64,000 nt of DNA from Blastococcus sp. TBT05-19 (GCF_003319095.1 NZ_QOHI01000007.1:186001-250000), one strand, 5' to 3'; positions 17,308 to 26,255 are shown, counted from the stretch's first letter. Program-made: numbers and translations. Notes: generated from the letters alone by a model not told the origin.

Positions 17308-18639
17308 GTGAACGAGATCAGGGACGCCATCCTCGCCAACCAGCTGGACGCGCTGGGCGGCCTGGCCGTGCCGGAGTCCTACCGCGCCGTGGTGGTGCGC
17401 AAGGACGAGCAGGACATGTTCGAGGGGGTGGCCACCAAGGACAAGGACCCCCGCAAGTCGCTGCACGTGCAGGAGGTCGCCACCCCGGAGCTGGGCCCGG
17501 GCGAGGCGATCGTGGCCGTCATGGCCTCCTCGGTGAACTACAACACCGTCTGGACGTCGATCTTCGAGCCGGTCTCGACCTTCGGCTTCCTCGAGCGCTA
17601 CGGCCGCGTCTCCGAGCTGACCAAGCGCCACGACCTGCCGTACCACATCGTCGGCTCCGACCTGGCCGGCGTCGTGCTGCGCGTAGGCCCCGGTGTGAAC
17701 AAGTGGAAGCCGGGCGACGAGGTCGTCGCGCACTGCCTCTCGGTGGAGCTCGAGGACCCGGCCGGCCACGACGACACGATGATGGACCCGCAGCAGCGGA
17801 TCTGGGGCTTCGAGACCAACTTCGGCGGCCTCGCCGAGATGGCGCTGGTCAAGAGCAACCAGCTGATGCCGAAGCCGGCGCACCTCTCCTGGGAGGAGGC
17901 CGCTGCCCCCGGCCTGGTCAACTCCACCGCCTACCGCCAGCTGGTCAGCCGCAACGGCGCCCACATGAAGCAGGGCGACACCGTCCTGATCTGGGGCGCC
18001 TCGGGTGGCCTGGGCTCCTACGCCACGCAGATGGCGCTCAACGGCGGCGCGATCCCGGTCTGCGTCGTGAGCAGCCCCGAGAAGGCGGAGATCGTCCGCC
18101 GGATGGGCGCGGAGCTGATCATCGACCGCTCGGCCGAGGGCTACAAGTTCTGGAAGGACGAGAACAACCAGGACCCCAAGGAGTGGCAGCGCCTGGGCAA
18201 GAAGATCCGCGAGCTGACCGGCGGTGAGGACGTCGACATCGTCTTCGAGCACCCGGGCCGCGAGACCTTCGGCGCCTCGGTCTACGTCGCCAAGAAGGGC
18301 GGCACGATCGTCACCTGCGCCTCGACCAGCGGATACATGCACCAGTACGACAACCGGTACCTCTGGATGAACCTGAAGAACATCCTGAGCTCGCACTTCG
18401 CCAACTACAAGGAGGCGTGGGAGGCCAACCGGCTCATCGACAAGGGCCTCATCCACCCGACCCTGTCGAAGGTGTACCCGATGGAGGAGGTCGGCCAGGC
18501 CGCCCTCGACGTCCACAAGAACGCCCACCAGGGCAAGGTCGGCGTCCTGACCCTCGCCCCCGAGGAGGGCCTGGGCGTCACGGACACCGCCAAGCGCGAG
18601 AAGCACGTGGACGCGATCAACCGCTTCCGCGGGGTGTGA
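17308..18639 (+). CDS. ccrA: Crotonyl-CoA carboxylase/reductase
   Basis: This 443-residue zinc-free MDR-family enzyme reductively carboxylates crotonyl-CoA to (2S)-ethylmalonyl-CoA with NADPH and CO2, the signature step of the ethylmalonyl-CoA pathway. All four CO2-pocket residues known from the Kitasatospora enzyme (Asn81, Phe170, Glu171, His365) are found two positions earlier: Asn 79 (VNYNTVW), Phe 168-Glu 169 (WGFETNFGG) and His 363 (LSSHFANYKE). The NADPH loop is WGASGGLGSYA. A leader of about 70 bases contains the operator-like palindrome. A strong 16-bp hairpin follows at 18645-18679, so it is probably transcribed alone. Confidence 0.95.
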   Translation: MNEIRDAILANQLDALGGLAVPESYRAVVVRKDEQDMFEGVATKDKDPRKSLHVQEVATPELGPGEAIVAVMASSVNYNTVWTSIFEPVSTFGFLERYGRVSELTKRHDLPYHIVGSDLAGVVLRVGPGVNKWKPGDEVVAHCLSVELEDPAGHDDTMMDPQQRIWGFETNFGGLAEMALVKSNQLMPKPAHLSWEEAAAPGLVNSTAYRQLVSRNGAHMKQGDTVLIWGASGGLGSYATQMALNGGAIPVCVVSSPEKAEIVRRMGAELIIDRSAEGYKFWKDENNQDPKEWQRLGKKIRELTGGEDVDIVFEHPGRETFGASVYVAKKGGTIVTCASTSGYMHQYDNRYLWMNLKNILSSHFANYKEAWEANRLIDKGLIHPTLSKVYPMEEVGQAALDVHKNAHQGKVGVLTLAPEEGLGVTDTAKREKHVDAINRFRGV

Positions 18640-18644
18640 CCCCT

Positions 18645-18679
18645 CCCGGTGGGGCCGGCGCGTCGCCGGCCCCACCGGG
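18645..18679 (+). terminator. Intrinsic terminator-like hairpin after ccrA
   Basis: A perfect 16-bp stem (arms 18645-18660 and 18664-18679) with a three-base loop starts six bases after the ccrA stop. There is no T tract, which is usual for high-GC actinobacteria. Confidence 0.8.
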
Positions 18680-18780
18680 AACCCCCTGCTCCCCGTGTCG
18701 GCAGGGACGACGGGGGCGGCTGGGATCTACGGTTCCCGGGGGACGGTGACGACGCCTCCCCCTTCTGCGAGGATGAGGAC

Positions 18781-19995
18781 ATGACCGACCCCCGCCGTGA
18801 TCTGCCGATGCACGAGGCGCAGCACTCGTTCGACGTCGTCCTGCGGGGGTACGACCGCAGTCAGGTGGCCGAGACCATCGAGCGGCTCGAGGCGGACTTC
18901 CGCATCGCCCTGGCCGACCGCGACGCCGCCGTGGCCCGCACCGCCGACATGGCCGGCCAGCTCTCCGCCCTGCACGGCGAGGTCGACGCGCTGCGCCGCA
19001 AGGCCGCGACGCAGTCCGCGCCGACGTTCGAGAACATCAGCGAGCGCATCCAGCACATGCTGCAGCTGGCCGAGGAGGAGGCGGGCGAGATCCGCCGCGC
19101 CGCCGAGGCCGACGCCATGGCCGTCCGCGAGCAGACCGCCGCCGAGGAGCGCGCCCTGCTGGAGCGGCACGCCGCCGGTCAGGCCGAGGTCGAGCGCATG
19201 CTCGGCGAGGCCCGCCAGACCGCCGAGCAGATCGCCCAGAAGGCGCAGATCCGCGCCGACGAGCTGGTCGGCAAGGCGCAGGAGCGCGTCGCCCGGCTCG
19301 ACGCCGAGTCGCAGGCCCGCCGCGCGAAGGTCGAGGAGGACTTCGACATCGCGCAGCGCGCCCGTCGCGCCGAGGCCGCCCGGGTCGAGGAGGAGCGCGA
19401 GCGCGTCTCCACCCAGGCCGCCCGCCAGCGCATCTCGGCCGCCGAGCAGCACGCCGCGCAGCTCGTCGCCGAGGCCGAGGCCCGCGCCGAGGCCATCCGC
19501 GACGTGCGCGACGAGCTCACCTCGCGCCTGGTCCAGGCCCGCCGCCTGCTCGACGGCCTGCCCGACCTGAGCGACCGTCCCGAGCCGGCCCGGGACGAGG
19601 CCGCCCGCGGCACCCAGGCCGCGCAGCCCGCCCCGCAGCAGGCGCCGGCCGTCGAGCCGAAGCCCGCCCAGCCGGCTCAGGCCGCTCCGCCGGCCGCTGA
19701 GGTCACGACCGCCGAGCCCGCCACCCAGGCGCCGGCCCAGGTCGCCGGTCAGCAGACCGGTCAGCAGCCGGCGGTCCAGGTGACCCGCGGGGAGAGCGAG
19801 GCCGCCGCGGCGCGCCAGCCCACCCGGCAGGACCCGGCCACCGCCACCTTCCCGGCGGCGCCGCAGCGCTCCGAGGAGCCCGCCACCCGCCAGCTGCCCA
19901 TGCCGCCCCGCCAGGGCGCGACCGGTTCCACCGCGGCGTCGCAGGCCGAGAGCACCCAGACGATCGACCAGCCCGTGGCGCCGGGTCGCTCCTGA
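18781..19995 (+). CDS. DivIVA-like coiled-coil cell-envelope/division protein
   Basis: This 404-residue protein begins with a DivIVA-type segment (FDVVLRGYDRSQVAETIERLEADF). A long continuous Ala/Glu/Arg coiled coil follows (about 60-250), then a disordered Ala/Pro/Gln tail to the end. Such proteins act as polar or septal scaffolds in actinobacteria (Wag31/DivIVA and filament-forming relatives). The start ATG 18781 has GAGGATGAGGA before it, and TACGGT at 18728-18733 is a candidate -10. No enzymatic motif is present. It sits between ccrA and a sortase-like gene with no obvious link to acyl-CoA metabolism. Confidence 0.75.
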   Translation: MTDPRRDLPMHEAQHSFDVVLRGYDRSQVAETIERLEADFRIALADRDAAVARTADMAGQLSALHGEVDALRRKAATQSAPTFENISERIQHMLQLAEEEAGEIRRAAEADAMAVREQTAAEERALLERHAAGQAEVERMLGEARQTAEQIAQKAQIRADELVGKAQERVARLDAESQARRAKVEEDFDIAQRARRAEAARVEEERERVSTQAARQRISAAEQHAAQLVAEAEARAEAIRDVRDELTSRLVQARRLLDGLPDLSDRPEPARDEAARGTQAAQPAPQQAPAVEPKPAQPAQAAPPAAEVTTAEPATQAPAQVAGQQTGQQPAVQVTRGESEAAAARQPTRQDPATATFPAAPQRSEEPATRQLPMPPRQGATGSTAASQAESTQTIDQPVAPGRS

Positions 19996-20024
19996 TCCTC
20001 GCGCCCCGCTCCACCGCAGCCCGC

Positions 20025-21272
20025 GTGCCCACGGCCCGCGGGCTGTCGGCCGTCCTGGCCCTGCTCGTGGCGGTGGGAGGCGCCGTCCTGGTCCCCGCAC
20101 CCGCCCGGGCCGAGGAGCCCGGGCTGCTGCGGGTCGCCCACCTCTCCCCCGACACGCCGGCGGTCGACGTCTCGCTGACGTCCGCCGCCGCGCCGGGCAC
20201 GGTGCTCACCGACCCCGGGCCCGTGGTCGCGGCCGAGCTGGCCTACGGCGCCCTCAGCGAGTACCGGGAGGTCCTCCCCGGCAGCCACGCGGTGAGCATC
20301 CGGGGCGCCGGTTCCGGTTCCGCCCCCGTGCTCTCGGCCCGGGTGGACGTGGCGCCGGGGCAGGTGCGCACCGTCGTCCTCGGCGGGGCGTTCGCCGACC
20401 TCGCTCTCTCCCCCACCGACGACGACCTCTCCCCTCCCCCGGCCGGTACCGCCCGCGTGCGGGTGCTGGCCGCGACGACCGAACCGACGGTGGACGTCTC
20501 GTTCGCCGGAGGCCTCGTACCGGCCTCGGACCTCCGCCCCGGGGAGGCCGGGGAGCCGCTGACCGTCCCCGGTGGGCGGTACCGGGCCTCGGTGACCGGC
20601 GCGGACCGCGAGGTGCCCCTCGACCTCGCCGCCGGCTCGGTGGTCACCCTGCTGGTGCTGGACGCTCCCGGCGGCGGGACGACGCTGCGGCCCGTGGTCG
20701 ACGCCAGCGGCCCGGCCGTGCGGCCCGCGGGTGGCGTGGAGGCCGGCGGCGCCCCCCGGCTGCCGGGGACGGCGCTCACGACGGCGCTCGCCGCGGTCAC
20801 GGGCGCGGGCTCGGCCGCCGTCCGCCTCGGCGAGGAGGCCACCGCGCCGGTGCGCCTGCGACTGCCCTCGGCGGGCGTCGATGCCCCGCTGACCGGGACG
20901 GGCCTCGACGGCGCGGGTGCCCTGGTGCCGCCCGCCGACCCCCTCGTGGCCGGATGGTTCACCGGTGGCCCGCGTCCCGGCGAGCGCGGCCCCGCCGTGG
21001 TCACCGGCCACGTGGACTGGGCCGGTCGCCCGGGAGCGCTGGCCGAGCTGTCCGGAGCCGCCGTGGGCGACGAGGTGGTGGTGGAGCGGGCCGACGGCAC
21101 CGAGACCCGCTTCCGGGTCACCGCCGTCGACCGGTACGCCAAGGACGCGTTCCCCACCGAGCTGGTCTACGGGGCGACCGCCGGGGCCGAGCTGCGGCTG
21201 ATCACCTGCGGCGGCCCGTTCGAGCGGGGCAGCTACCGGGACAACGTCGTCGTCACCGCGCAGGCTTCTTAA
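20025..21272 (+). CDS. Secreted DUF4397-class F sortase fusion protein
   Basis: This 415-residue protein has a signal peptide (MPTARGLSAVLALLVAVGGAVLVPAPARA). Residues about 33-215 look like a DUF4397 beta-sandwich region (LLRVAHLSPDTPAVDVSL, and a second unit RVRVLAATTEPTVDVSF). Residues about 270-415 form a sortase-type cysteine transpeptidase. The catalytic set is complete: His 329 in VTGHVDWAG, Cys 395 in LITCGG, and Arg 405 in SYRDNVVV. Class F sortases are common in actinobacteria and mostly lack assigned substrates. The fusion suggests the DUF4397 part positions the enzyme or its substrate outside the cell. No LPxTG protein is nearby. Its stop overlaps the convergent zinc-binding gene by four bases. 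Confidence 0.82.
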   Translation: MPTARGLSAVLALLVAVGGAVLVPAPARAEEPGLLRVAHLSPDTPAVDVSLTSAAAPGTVLTDPGPVVAAELAYGALSEYREVLPGSHAVSIRGAGSGSAPVLSARVDVAPGQVRTVVLGGAFADLALSPTDDDLSPPPAGTARVRVLAATTEPTVDVSFAGGLVPASDLRPGEAGEPLTVPGGRYRASVTGADREVPLDLAAGSVVTLLVLDAPGGGTTLRPVVDASGPAVRPAGGVEAGGAPRLPGTALTTALAAVTGAGSAAVRLGEEATAPVRLRLPSAGVDAPLTGTGLDGAGALVPPADPLVAGWFTGGPRPGERGPAVVTGHVDWAGRPGALAELSGAAVGDEVVVERADGTETRFRVTAVDRYAKDAFPTELVYGATAGAELRLITCGGPFERGSYRDNVVVTAQAS

Positions 21273-21574
21273 CGGCGGCGGTCGCGGGAGCGCCAGCAGG
21301 TGGTGTGCCAGTGCCGGCGCCAGTCGGCCGCCGACTCGACGTCCCAGGGCTCCAGGTCCGAGTCGCGGGCGTAGGCCGGCCAGGTCACCACGTGCGGCGT
21401 CCCCGGGCGGATCTCCTGGTCGCAGCCGGGACAGCGGTAGGCCTTGCCGGCCGACGAGCCGGTGAGCGCCCGCACCACCCAGTCGCCGTCAGCGGCCTCC
21501 TCGACCGTCTCGACGCGACGAGCCGGCTCCCGACCGGAGGGTCGGGAGCCGGCTCGTGGGCGGCGACGGGGCAC
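21269..21574 (-). CDS. Small putative zinc-binding protein
   Basis: This 101-residue basic protein has the core DWVVRALTGSSAGKAYRCPGCDQEIRPGTPHVVTWP and a C-terminal HWHTTCW. The CPGC pair and the later His/Cys could bind one zinc. It resembles a conserved actinobacterial family often mislabelled ATP/GTP-binding; the function is unknown. GTG 21574 lies three bases after the upstream gene's stop, and the first codons coincide with a 17-bp hairpin, so the true start could be further downstream. It is convergent with the sortase gene (four-base overlap). Confidence 0.6.
   Translation of the reverse strand: MPRRRPRAGSRPSGREPARRVETVEEAADGDWVVRALTGSSAGKAYRCPGCDQEIRPGTPHVVTWPAYARDSDLEPWDVESAADWRRHWHTTCWRSRDRRR
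21519..21556 (-). terminator. Strong 17-bp hairpin after the 3-hydroxybutyryl-CoA dehydrogenase gene
   Basis: Arms 21519-21535 and 21540-21556 pair perfectly around a GGAG loop. It begins 21 bases past the dehydrogenase stop, as expected of a terminator, yet falls inside the first codons of the small zinc-binding gene. It could be a terminator with a later true start for that gene, or a translation/attenuation structure. Confidence 0.6.
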
Positions 21575-21577
21575 CCG

Positions 21578-23359
21578 TCAGCGGCTGGCGTAGTCCCGGA
21601 ACCCGCGGCCGGTCTTGCGACCGAGGTAGCCGGCGGTGACCAGGTGCTCGAGCAGCGGGGCCGGCGCGAAGCCGGGCTCGCGGAACTCGGTGTAGAGCTC
21701 CCGCTCGATGGCCAGCGACACGTCCAGCCCGACGACGTCGAGCAGCTCGAACGGGCCCATCGGGTAGCCGCAGCCGACCTTCATGGCCGCGTCGATGTCG
21801 TCGGCGGTGGCGTAGTGCGCCTCGAGCATCTTCACCGCGTCGTTCAGGTACGGGAAGAGCAGCGCGTTCACGATGAAGCCGGCCCGGTCGGTGCAGGACA
21901 CCGCGTGCTTCTTCAGCTCCGCCGAGACCGCGTGGATCGTGGCGGCGACGTCGGGCGCGGTGGAGATCGTGGAGACGACCTCCACCAGCTTCATCACCTG
22001 CGCCGGGTTGAAGAAGTGCATGCCCACGACGTCGGCCGGGCGGCCGCTGGCCTTGGCGCACTCGATCACCGGGAGGCTGGAGGTGGTCGTGGCGAGCACG
22101 GCACCGGCCTTGGCGATCTCGCCGAGGTTGGCGAACAGCGCCTCCTTGACCGGCAGCGACTCGACGACGGCCTCGATGATCAGGTCGCGGTCGGCCAGGT
22201 CGTCCAGCGAGGTGGTGCCGGTGACCCGGGCGAGGATCTCGTCGCGGGCGGACTCCTCGAGCCGGCCTCGCTGCACCTGCTTCTCCAGCGACTTGGTCAG
22301 GGCCCGGGTTACGGCCTCGACCTTCTCGGCCGCGCGGGCGACGAAGACCACGTCGAACCCGCCCTTGGCGACGACCTCGATGATGCCGGTGGCCATCGTG
22401 CCCGAGCCGACGACGCCCACGGTCCGCACCGGACGGGCGCCCTCGGCGGCACCGCCGGGGGTGGGGGTCTGCGCGTCGTCGACGACCTCGGCGGAGCCGG
22501 CCTCGGCGTAGCTGTAGAAGCCGCGGCCGGACTTCCGGCCGAGCAGGCCTGCGGTCATCATCTGCTTGATGATCGGGCTGGGCGCGTGCAGCCGGTTGCG
22601 CGACTGCTTGTACATCGTGTCGAGGATCTCGTAGGCGGTGTCGATGCCGATGAGGTCCATGAGCGCGAGCGGGCCCATCGGGAGGCCGCAGCCCAGCCGC
22701 ATGGCCGCGTCGATGTCCTCGCGCGAGGCGTAGCGGTTCTCGTACATCGAGACCGCGTGGTTGAGGTAGCCGAACAGCAGCGCGTTGGCGATGAAGCCCG
22801 CGCGGTCACCGATGGTGACGTCGACCTTGCCCAGCCGGTCGGCCAGCGCCTCGACGTCCTCGACCACCGAGGGCTCGGTGACGACGGTCTGCACGACCTC
22901 GACGAGCTTCATGACCGGGGCCGGGTTGAAGAAGTGCATGCCGATGACCTTGCTCGGCCGGCCCGTGACGACCGAGAGCTCGGTGACCGACAGGCTCGAG
23001 GTGTTGGTCGCCAGGATGGTGTCCGGCGGGCAGATCTTGTCGAGCGCGGCGAAGACCTCGGCCTTGAGCTCCATGCGCTCCGGCACGGCCTCGATGACCA
23101 GCTCGGCGTTCGCCAGGTCCTCCAGCGAGTTGCTGAAGCGGATGCGCTCGAAGATCGTGTCCCGCTCGGCGGCGTCCAGCTTGCCGCGGGCCACGGCCCG
23201 GTCGGTGGACTGCTCCACGTGGCCGCGGCCACGTGCCAGTGCCTCGTCGGACACCTCGACCGCGGTGACCGACAGGCCCGCCCGCGCGAGCACCTCCGCG
23301 ATGCCGGCACCCATGGTGCCCAGCCCCACGACGCCGACCTCGTTCAGTTCCCTGGCCAC
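21578..23359 (-). CDS. Duplicated (tandem-fused) 3-hydroxybutyryl-CoA dehydrogenase
   Basis: This 593-residue protein contains two complete 3-hydroxyacyl-CoA dehydrogenase units head to tail. Each has an NAD loop (GLGTMGAGIAEVLA; GSGTMATGIIEVVA), the catalytic His-Glu block (GMHFFNPAPVMKLVEVV; GMHFFNPAQVMKLVEVV), a NALLF segment and a terminal GRKSGRGF/GRKTGRGF signature. A short linker (about residues 290-325) joins them. The start GTG 23359 is preferred because GGGAGA lies seven bases before it; ATG 23374, in frame, lacks a ribosome binding site. The reaction reduces acetoacetyl-CoA to 3-hydroxybutyryl-CoA, or the reverse, matching thiolase and CcrA. The promoter region carries two inverted repeats. 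Confidence 0.9.
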   Translation of the reverse strand: MARELNEVGVVGLGTMGAGIAEVLARAGLSVTAVEVSDEALARGRGHVEQSTDRAVARGKLDAAERDTIFERIRFSNSLEDLANAELVIEAVPERMELKAEVFAALDKICPPDTILATNTSSLSVTELSVVTGRPSKVIGMHFFNPAPVMKLVEVVQTVVTEPSVVEDVEALADRLGKVDVTIGDRAGFIANALLFGYLNHAVSMYENRYASREDIDAAMRLGCGLPMGPLALMDLIGIDTAYEILDTMYKQSRNRLHAPSPIIKQMMTAGLLGRKSGRGFYSYAEAGSAEVVDDAQTPTPGGAAEGARPVRTVGVVGSGTMATGIIEVVAKGGFDVVFVARAAEKVEAVTRALTKSLEKQVQRGRLEESARDEILARVTGTTSLDDLADRDLIIEAVVESLPVKEALFANLGEIAKAGAVLATTTSSLPVIECAKASGRPADVVGMHFFNPAQVMKLVEVVSTISTAPDVAATIHAVSAELKKHAVSCTDRAGFIVNALLFPYLNDAVKMLEAHYATADDIDAAMKVGCGYPMGPFELLDVVGLDVSLAIERELYTEFREPGFAPAPLLEHLVTAGYLGRKTGRGFRDYASR

Positions 23360-23377
23360 GCTGCCATCTCCCATCGC

Positions 23378-23414
23378 CGGTGATCGCGGGCAGTCTCTCA
23401 CCCGGCGATCACCG
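23378..23414. promoter_or_regulatory. 10-bp inverted repeat in the dehydrogenase leader
   Basis: CGGTGATCGC (23378-23387) and GCGATCACCG (23405-23414) are perfect complements separated by 17 bases, just before the coding start. It could be a second operator or a 5'-UTR stem-loop. Confidence 0.45.
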
Positions 23415-23424
23415 CCGCGCGGGG

Positions 23425-23440
23425 GCTACCCGCCGGTAAC
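23425..23440. promoter_or_regulatory. Operator-like site upstream of the dehydrogenase gene
   Basis: Read on the minus strand the site is GTTACC-GGCG-GGTAGC. It is immediately next to the nucS stop and 50-66 bases before the alternative starts of the dehydrogenase gene. It matches the ccrA and ecm sites in length, spacing and 10-11 of 12 arm bases. Confidence 0.6.
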
Positions 23441-24112
23441 TCAGAAGAGGCGCTGGGTGGGGTCGTCGGTCCCCTTGAGGACGGCGTAGTCGACCGTGAC
23501 GCAGTCGATGCCGCGGTCCTGCGCGAGCACCTTCGCCTGCGGCTTGATCTCCTGCGCGGCGAACACGCCCTTCACCGGCGCGAGCAGCGGATCGCGGTTG
23601 AGCAGCTCCAGGTAACGGGTCAGCTGCTCCACGCCGTCGATCTCGCCGCGGCGCTTGATCTCCACCGCGACGACCTTGCCGTCGGCGTCCCGGCAGAGCA
23701 GGTCCACCGGGCCGATCGCCGTCGGGTACTCCCGCCGCACCAGCGTCCACCCCTGCCCGAACGTCTCCACGTGCAGCGCGAGCAGCCGCTGGAGCTCGGC
23801 CTCGACGCCGTCCTTCTGGAGGCCGGGATCGACGCCCAGCTCGTGCGCGTGGTCGTGCAGCACCTCGTCGATGGTGATGATCAGCTGCTCGCCGGCCTTG
23901 TTCGTGACCGTCCAGGTGCCGCTGCCGTCGTCCAGCTGCTCCTCGAGGCGGCAGGGCGGGCTCATCCAGTTCAGCGGCTTGTAGGCCCGGTCGTCGGCGT
24001 GGACGGACACCGAGCCGTCGGCCTTGACCAGCAGGAGACGGGTCGCCAGGGGCAGATGGGCGGTGAGCCGACCGATGTAGTCGACCGAGCAACGAGCGAT
24101 GACCAGACGCAC
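23441..24112 (-). CDS. nucS: Mismatch-specific endonuclease NucS (EndoMS)
   Basis: This 223-residue protein has an N-terminal beta domain ([52 protein letters not shown]) and a C-terminal RecB-like nuclease with [23 protein letters not shown] (catalytic Asp, Glu, Lys). NucS replaces MutS/MutL mismatch repair in actinobacteria by cutting both strands at mismatches. The C-terminal QRLF resembles a beta-clamp-binding tail. Start GTG 24112 gives the family N-terminus (VRLVIA), and TACCGT lies eight bases upstream (leaderless pattern). The mycobacterial orthologue lies in the same wider neighbourhood. Confidence 0.95.
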   Translation of the reverse strand: MRLVIARCSVDYIGRLTAHLPLATRLLLVKADGSVSVHADDRAYKPLNWMSPPCRLEEQLDDGSGTWTVTNKAGEQLIITIDEVLHDHAHELGVDPGLQKDGVEAELQRLLALHVETFGQGWTLVRREYPTAIGPVDLLCRDADGKVVAVEIKRRGEIDGVEQLTRYLELLNRDPLLAPVKGVFAAQEIKPQAKVLAQDRGIDCVTVDYAVLKGTDDPTQRLF

Positions 24113-24213
24113 GGGCGCCGACGGTACCGGGCGGGCCGACGGCTCGCGCCGGCCCGGGCTTTTCGGGAAGTCATCGGCTCGCATGTGGTGGCGGAGGCCC
24201 TGCCGGGTCGAGA

Positions 24214-25404
24214 ATGACACCCGTGGAAGAGGGCACCGGTCTCGGCGACGACTGGGTGCACTGGCTCCTCGACGCGGCGCGTGCCCGGCTGGGCATGGAC
24301 GTCGCCTGGGTGTCGCTCTTCACCGAGGGGGACCAGCGGATCACCTCCGCGGTGGGTGACCTCGCGTCGATGAACGTGGTCGAGGGCATGAGCGCCCCGC
24401 TGGAGGGCTCCTACTGCGTGCGCGTGCTGAGCGGCCAGCTGCCACCGGTGGTGACCGGCGCGACCCGCGATCCCCGGACGCGCGACCTCGAGGTCACCGC
24501 CGACCTGAACATCGGCTCCTACGTCGGCGCCCCGGTGCGGGACGCCGACCACCGCCCCGTCGGCATGCTGTGCTGCGTCAGCCGCGGCCCCGGCACGCAC
24601 CTGGACGCCGAGTCGGCACGCACCGTCGAGCTGCTCGCCGACCTCATCAGCGACCACCTGCGCAGCGGGTCCGCCGCGGCCGCGCGCGACCTGGCCGCCC
24701 GGCGCGAACGGGTGCGCTCCTTCCTCGTCCGCGGCGCGGTCGTCACCCACCTCCAGCCGGTCGTGGAGATGGCCACCGGCGCGGTCGTCGGGCACGAGGC
24801 GCTCAGCCGTTTCCCCGACTGGAAGGGCCCCGGCCCGGCGGGCCTGTTCAGCGAGGCCGCCGCCGTCGGGCTCGGGGTGGAGCTGGAGGAGCTCGCCGCG
24901 CGCGCCGCGCTCGAGGTGGCCCGGACGCTCCCGGCCGACCTGACCCTCGCCGTCAACCTCTCCCCCGAGGCGCTGACCTGCGACTCGGTCGTCCAGCTGC
25001 TGCTGGAGCACTGCGACTGCGACCTGGCAGTCGAGATCACCGAGCACAGCCGGATCGACGACTACGCGGCCGTCCTGAGCGCGACCGGGCGGCTGCGCGG
25101 GTCCGGCATCGGGGTGAGCGTGGACGACGCGGGCGCGGGCTACGCGAGCCTGCGGCACATCCTCCGGTTGCGTCCCGACGTCATCAAGCTCGACACCGGC
25201 CTGGTGATGGGGCTGCACGACGACCCCGCCCGCCAGGCGATGACCTCGGCGATGGTCGCCTTCGCCGGCGAGACCGGTGCCCGCCTGGTGGCCGAGGGGG
25301 TCGAGGAGGAGGCCGAGCGGGATGCGCTGCTCGCCCGCGGGGTGCGGTACGGGCAGGGCTACCTCTTCGGCCGGCCGCGCCCGGCGTACGACCTCGTGGC
25401 GTGA
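24214..25404 (+). CDS. GAF-EAL cyclic-di-GMP phosphodiesterase
   Basis: This 396-residue cytoplasmic protein has an N-terminal GAF sensor (about 18-150) and a C-terminal EAL domain (about 165-395). The EAL catalytic set is complete: Glu 195 (HEALSRF), Asn 248 (VNLS), Glu 274 (EITEH), Asp 304-Asp 305 ([11 protein letters not shown]), Lys 325 (IKLD) and Glu 361 (AEGVE), so it should hydrolyse c-di-GMP to pGpG. The DDFGTG loop reads DDAGAG here, a tolerated variant. The GAF ligand is unknown. The stop overlaps the next GTG (GTGA), coupling it to a lipoprotein gene. It is divergent from nucS. GTG 24223 is an alternative start. Confidence 0.88.
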   Translation: MTPVEEGTGLGDDWVHWLLDAARARLGMDVAWVSLFTEGDQRITSAVGDLASMNVVEGMSAPLEGSYCVRVLSGQLPPVVTGATRDPRTRDLEVTADLNIGSYVGAPVRDADHRPVGMLCCVSRGPGTHLDAESARTVELLADLISDHLRSGSAAAARDLAARRERVRSFLVRGAVVTHLQPVVEMATGAVVGHEALSRFPDWKGPGPAGLFSEAAAVGLGVELEELAARAALEVARTLPADLTLAVNLSPEALTCDSVVQLLLEHCDCDLAVEITEHSRIDDYAAVLSATGRLRGSGIGVSVDDAGAGYASLRHILRLRPDVIKLDTGLVMGLHDDPARQAMTSAMVAFAGETGARLVAEGVEEEAERDALLARGVRYGQGYLFGRPRPAYDLVA

Positions 25405-26252
25405 GGCGCCCGGCCACCGCCATCGGTGCGCTCCTCGTGCTCCTGGGCGCGTGCACCGGCCCGGGCCAGGAGCAGGCGCCCGAGGACCGTCAGGCCCCGC
25501 TCCCCGGGGAGCCGCCGGCCGTCGTCCTGCAGATCGGCGAGGTCGGGGGCTACGTGCCGGCCACCTACGCCCTGGCCCGACTGCCCGCGGTCACCGTGTA
25601 CTCCGACGGCCGGGTCGTCACCCGCGCACCCGGGCCGGCACGGTTCCCCGAGCCCGCGCTGCCGGCCCTGCAGGTGCACCGCGTCGACCCCGGCGGACTG
25701 CAGGAGCTGGTCGGGCTGGCCGTGCAGGCCGGCGTGACGGAGACCGGCGACCTGGGTTCGCCCTCGGTCACCGATCTGCCCGACACCCGCTTCGAGCTGC
25801 GCGCCGGTCTGGACAGCGCCACGCGCCAGGTGTACGCGCTGGGCATCGGGTCGGGACCCGATGCCGACGGCAGGTACGGGCTGACGCCGGGGCAGGTCGC
25901 GGACCGCGAGCGGCTGTCACGGCTGGTCGAGCAGCTGCTCGACCTGCCCGGCACCCTCGGCCCCGACGGGGTGGAGGGTCCCGAGCCCTACGCCGTCCGG
26001 TCGGTCGCCGCCGTCGCCGCCGAGCTCGTCGAGCCCGGCCCGACCGCGCGGCCGTGGCCCGGCCCCCCGCTGGACGTGGCGGGGGTCGGCTGCGTCCTCG
26101 TGCCCGAGGACCAGGTCGGTCCGGTGCTCGACGCCGCGGCCTCGGCCACCGACCACACCCCCTGGACGACGGCGGACGGCCGGCGCTGGACGGTGCTGCT
26201 GCGCCCGCTGCTCCCGCACGAGTCCGGCTGCGAGGACCTCTCCCGGGGATGA
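25401..26252 (+). CDS. Putative lipoprotein of unknown function
   Basis: This 283-residue protein has a lipoprotein signal ([20 protein letters not shown]; lipobox LLGAC). The rest is a soluble domain with blocks such as PAVTVYSDGRVV, VTDLPDTRFEL and DGRRWTVLLRPLLPHESGC, seen in other actinobacterial lipoproteins without assigned function. Start GTG 25401 overlaps the EAL gene stop (GTGA), so the two are co-translated; a cell-surface output linked to c-di-GMP is possible but speculative. A strong bidirectional terminator follows. Confidence 0.7.
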   Translation: MRRPATAIGALLVLLGACTGPGQEQAPEDRQAPLPGEPPAVVLQIGEVGGYVPATYALARLPAVTVYSDGRVVTRAPGPARFPEPALPALQVHRVDPGGLQELVGLAVQAGVTETGDLGSPSVTDLPDTRFELRAGLDSATRQVYALGIGSGPDADGRYGLTPGQVADRERLSRLVEQLLDLPGTLGPDGVEGPEPYAVRSVAAVAAELVEPGPTARPWPGPPLDVAGVGCVLVPEDQVGPVLDAAASATDHTPWTTADGRRWTVLLRPLLPHESGCEDLSRG

Positions 26253-26255
26253 CGA

